Positions 5,932 through 5,987 of a DNA stretch of 5,987 nt are shown here, piece after piece (position 1 is the stretch's first letter; each line of letters starts with the position of its first letter). The notes beneath the pieces were generated by a model. That model saw only the letters and a program-made list of their open reading frames with translations. It was not told the DNA's origin and searched no databases. The translations under genes were made by a program, and so were the position numbers. This DNA is from Galactobacter sp. (GTDB lineage: Bacteria > Actinomycetota > Actinomycetes > Actinomycetales > Micrococcaceae), in NCBI RefSeq assembly GCF_022712295.1, contig NZ_JALAGT010000137.1, positions 1 through 5,987 on the forward strand. The letters are read 5' to 3'.

Positions 5932-5987
5932 ATGACGTCCGACGGCAATGGTTACGGAACAGGTCCCGACGAGACTCCGCGCTACGG
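5932..5987 (+). CDS. Start of an unidentified protein (5' partial)
   Basis: ATG 5932 opens a frame that stays open to the window end and encodes MTSDGNGYGTGPDETPRYG. This short Gly/Pro/Tyr/Asp-rich polar stretch resembles the disordered cytoplasmic head of many actinobacterial membrane proteins, but the family cannot be recognised from 18-19 residues. The gene follows the yceI terminator and a TAGGCT -10 element at leaderless distance, which supports this start. Confidence 0.55.
   Translation, partial: MTSDGNGYGTGPDETPRY

Noticed and set aside
1..5987. A new defence, mobile or otherwise undescribed multi-gene system
   Set aside because: All complete genes belong to known families. No transposase, integrase, direct repeats, CRISPR-like array or composition break is visible, and the region reads as ordinary conserved chromosome.

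Overview
The window is GC-rich chromosomal DNA from an actinobacterium, most likely in the Micrococcales (Micrococcaceae-like, for example the Arthrobacter/Kocuria/Rothia group). The evidence is the strong G/C preference at third codon positions, frequent GTG starts, overlapping stop/start junctions, a probable leaderless gene, and the gene order. That order (histidine phosphatase, thioredoxin-like lipoprotein, ccdA, resB, ccsB) is the one known from Mycobacterium tuberculosis (Rv0525 to Rv0529). The assignment is recognition from memory, not a database search.

Layout. Positions 1-165 are a C/G-rich non-coding tail with hairpins that may end the leftward operon. Positions 166-5043 hold one tightly packed minus-strand operon, read from right to left: histidine phosphatase (4384-5043), tlpA/resA-like lipoprotein (3760-4380), ccdA (3002-3763), resB (about 1269-2945) and ccsB (166-1251). 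Junctions are a 3-bp gap, a 4-bp GTGA overlap, a third junction whose spacing depends on the resB start, and a 17-bp gap. Positions 5044-5278 are a divergent intergenic region. It carries a recognisable promoter and a 14-bp perfect palindrome in front of yceI (5279-5812, plus strand). yceI is followed by a 22-bp perfect-stem hairpin terminator. A new plus-strand gene then starts at 5932, immediately downstream of a -10-like element, and runs off the window.

How the genes work together. The operon encodes System II (Ccs/Res) cytochrome c maturation. CcdA carries reducing equivalents across the membrane, and the TlpA/ResA-like lipoprotein uses them to keep apocytochrome CXXCH cysteines reduced outside the cell. 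ResB and CcsB together move haem across the membrane and attach it. The role of the co-transcribed histidine phosphatase is unknown. YceI is a lipocalin-like protein without a signal peptide and appears to be a separately regulated single-gene unit.

I see no mobile element, CRISPR array, RNA gene or clearly new multi-gene system. The most interesting points are the twin-arginine lipoprotein signal on the TlpA-like protein, two competing resB starts, the palindromic operator overlapping the yceI promoter, and the phosphatase of unknown substrate in this conserved operon.
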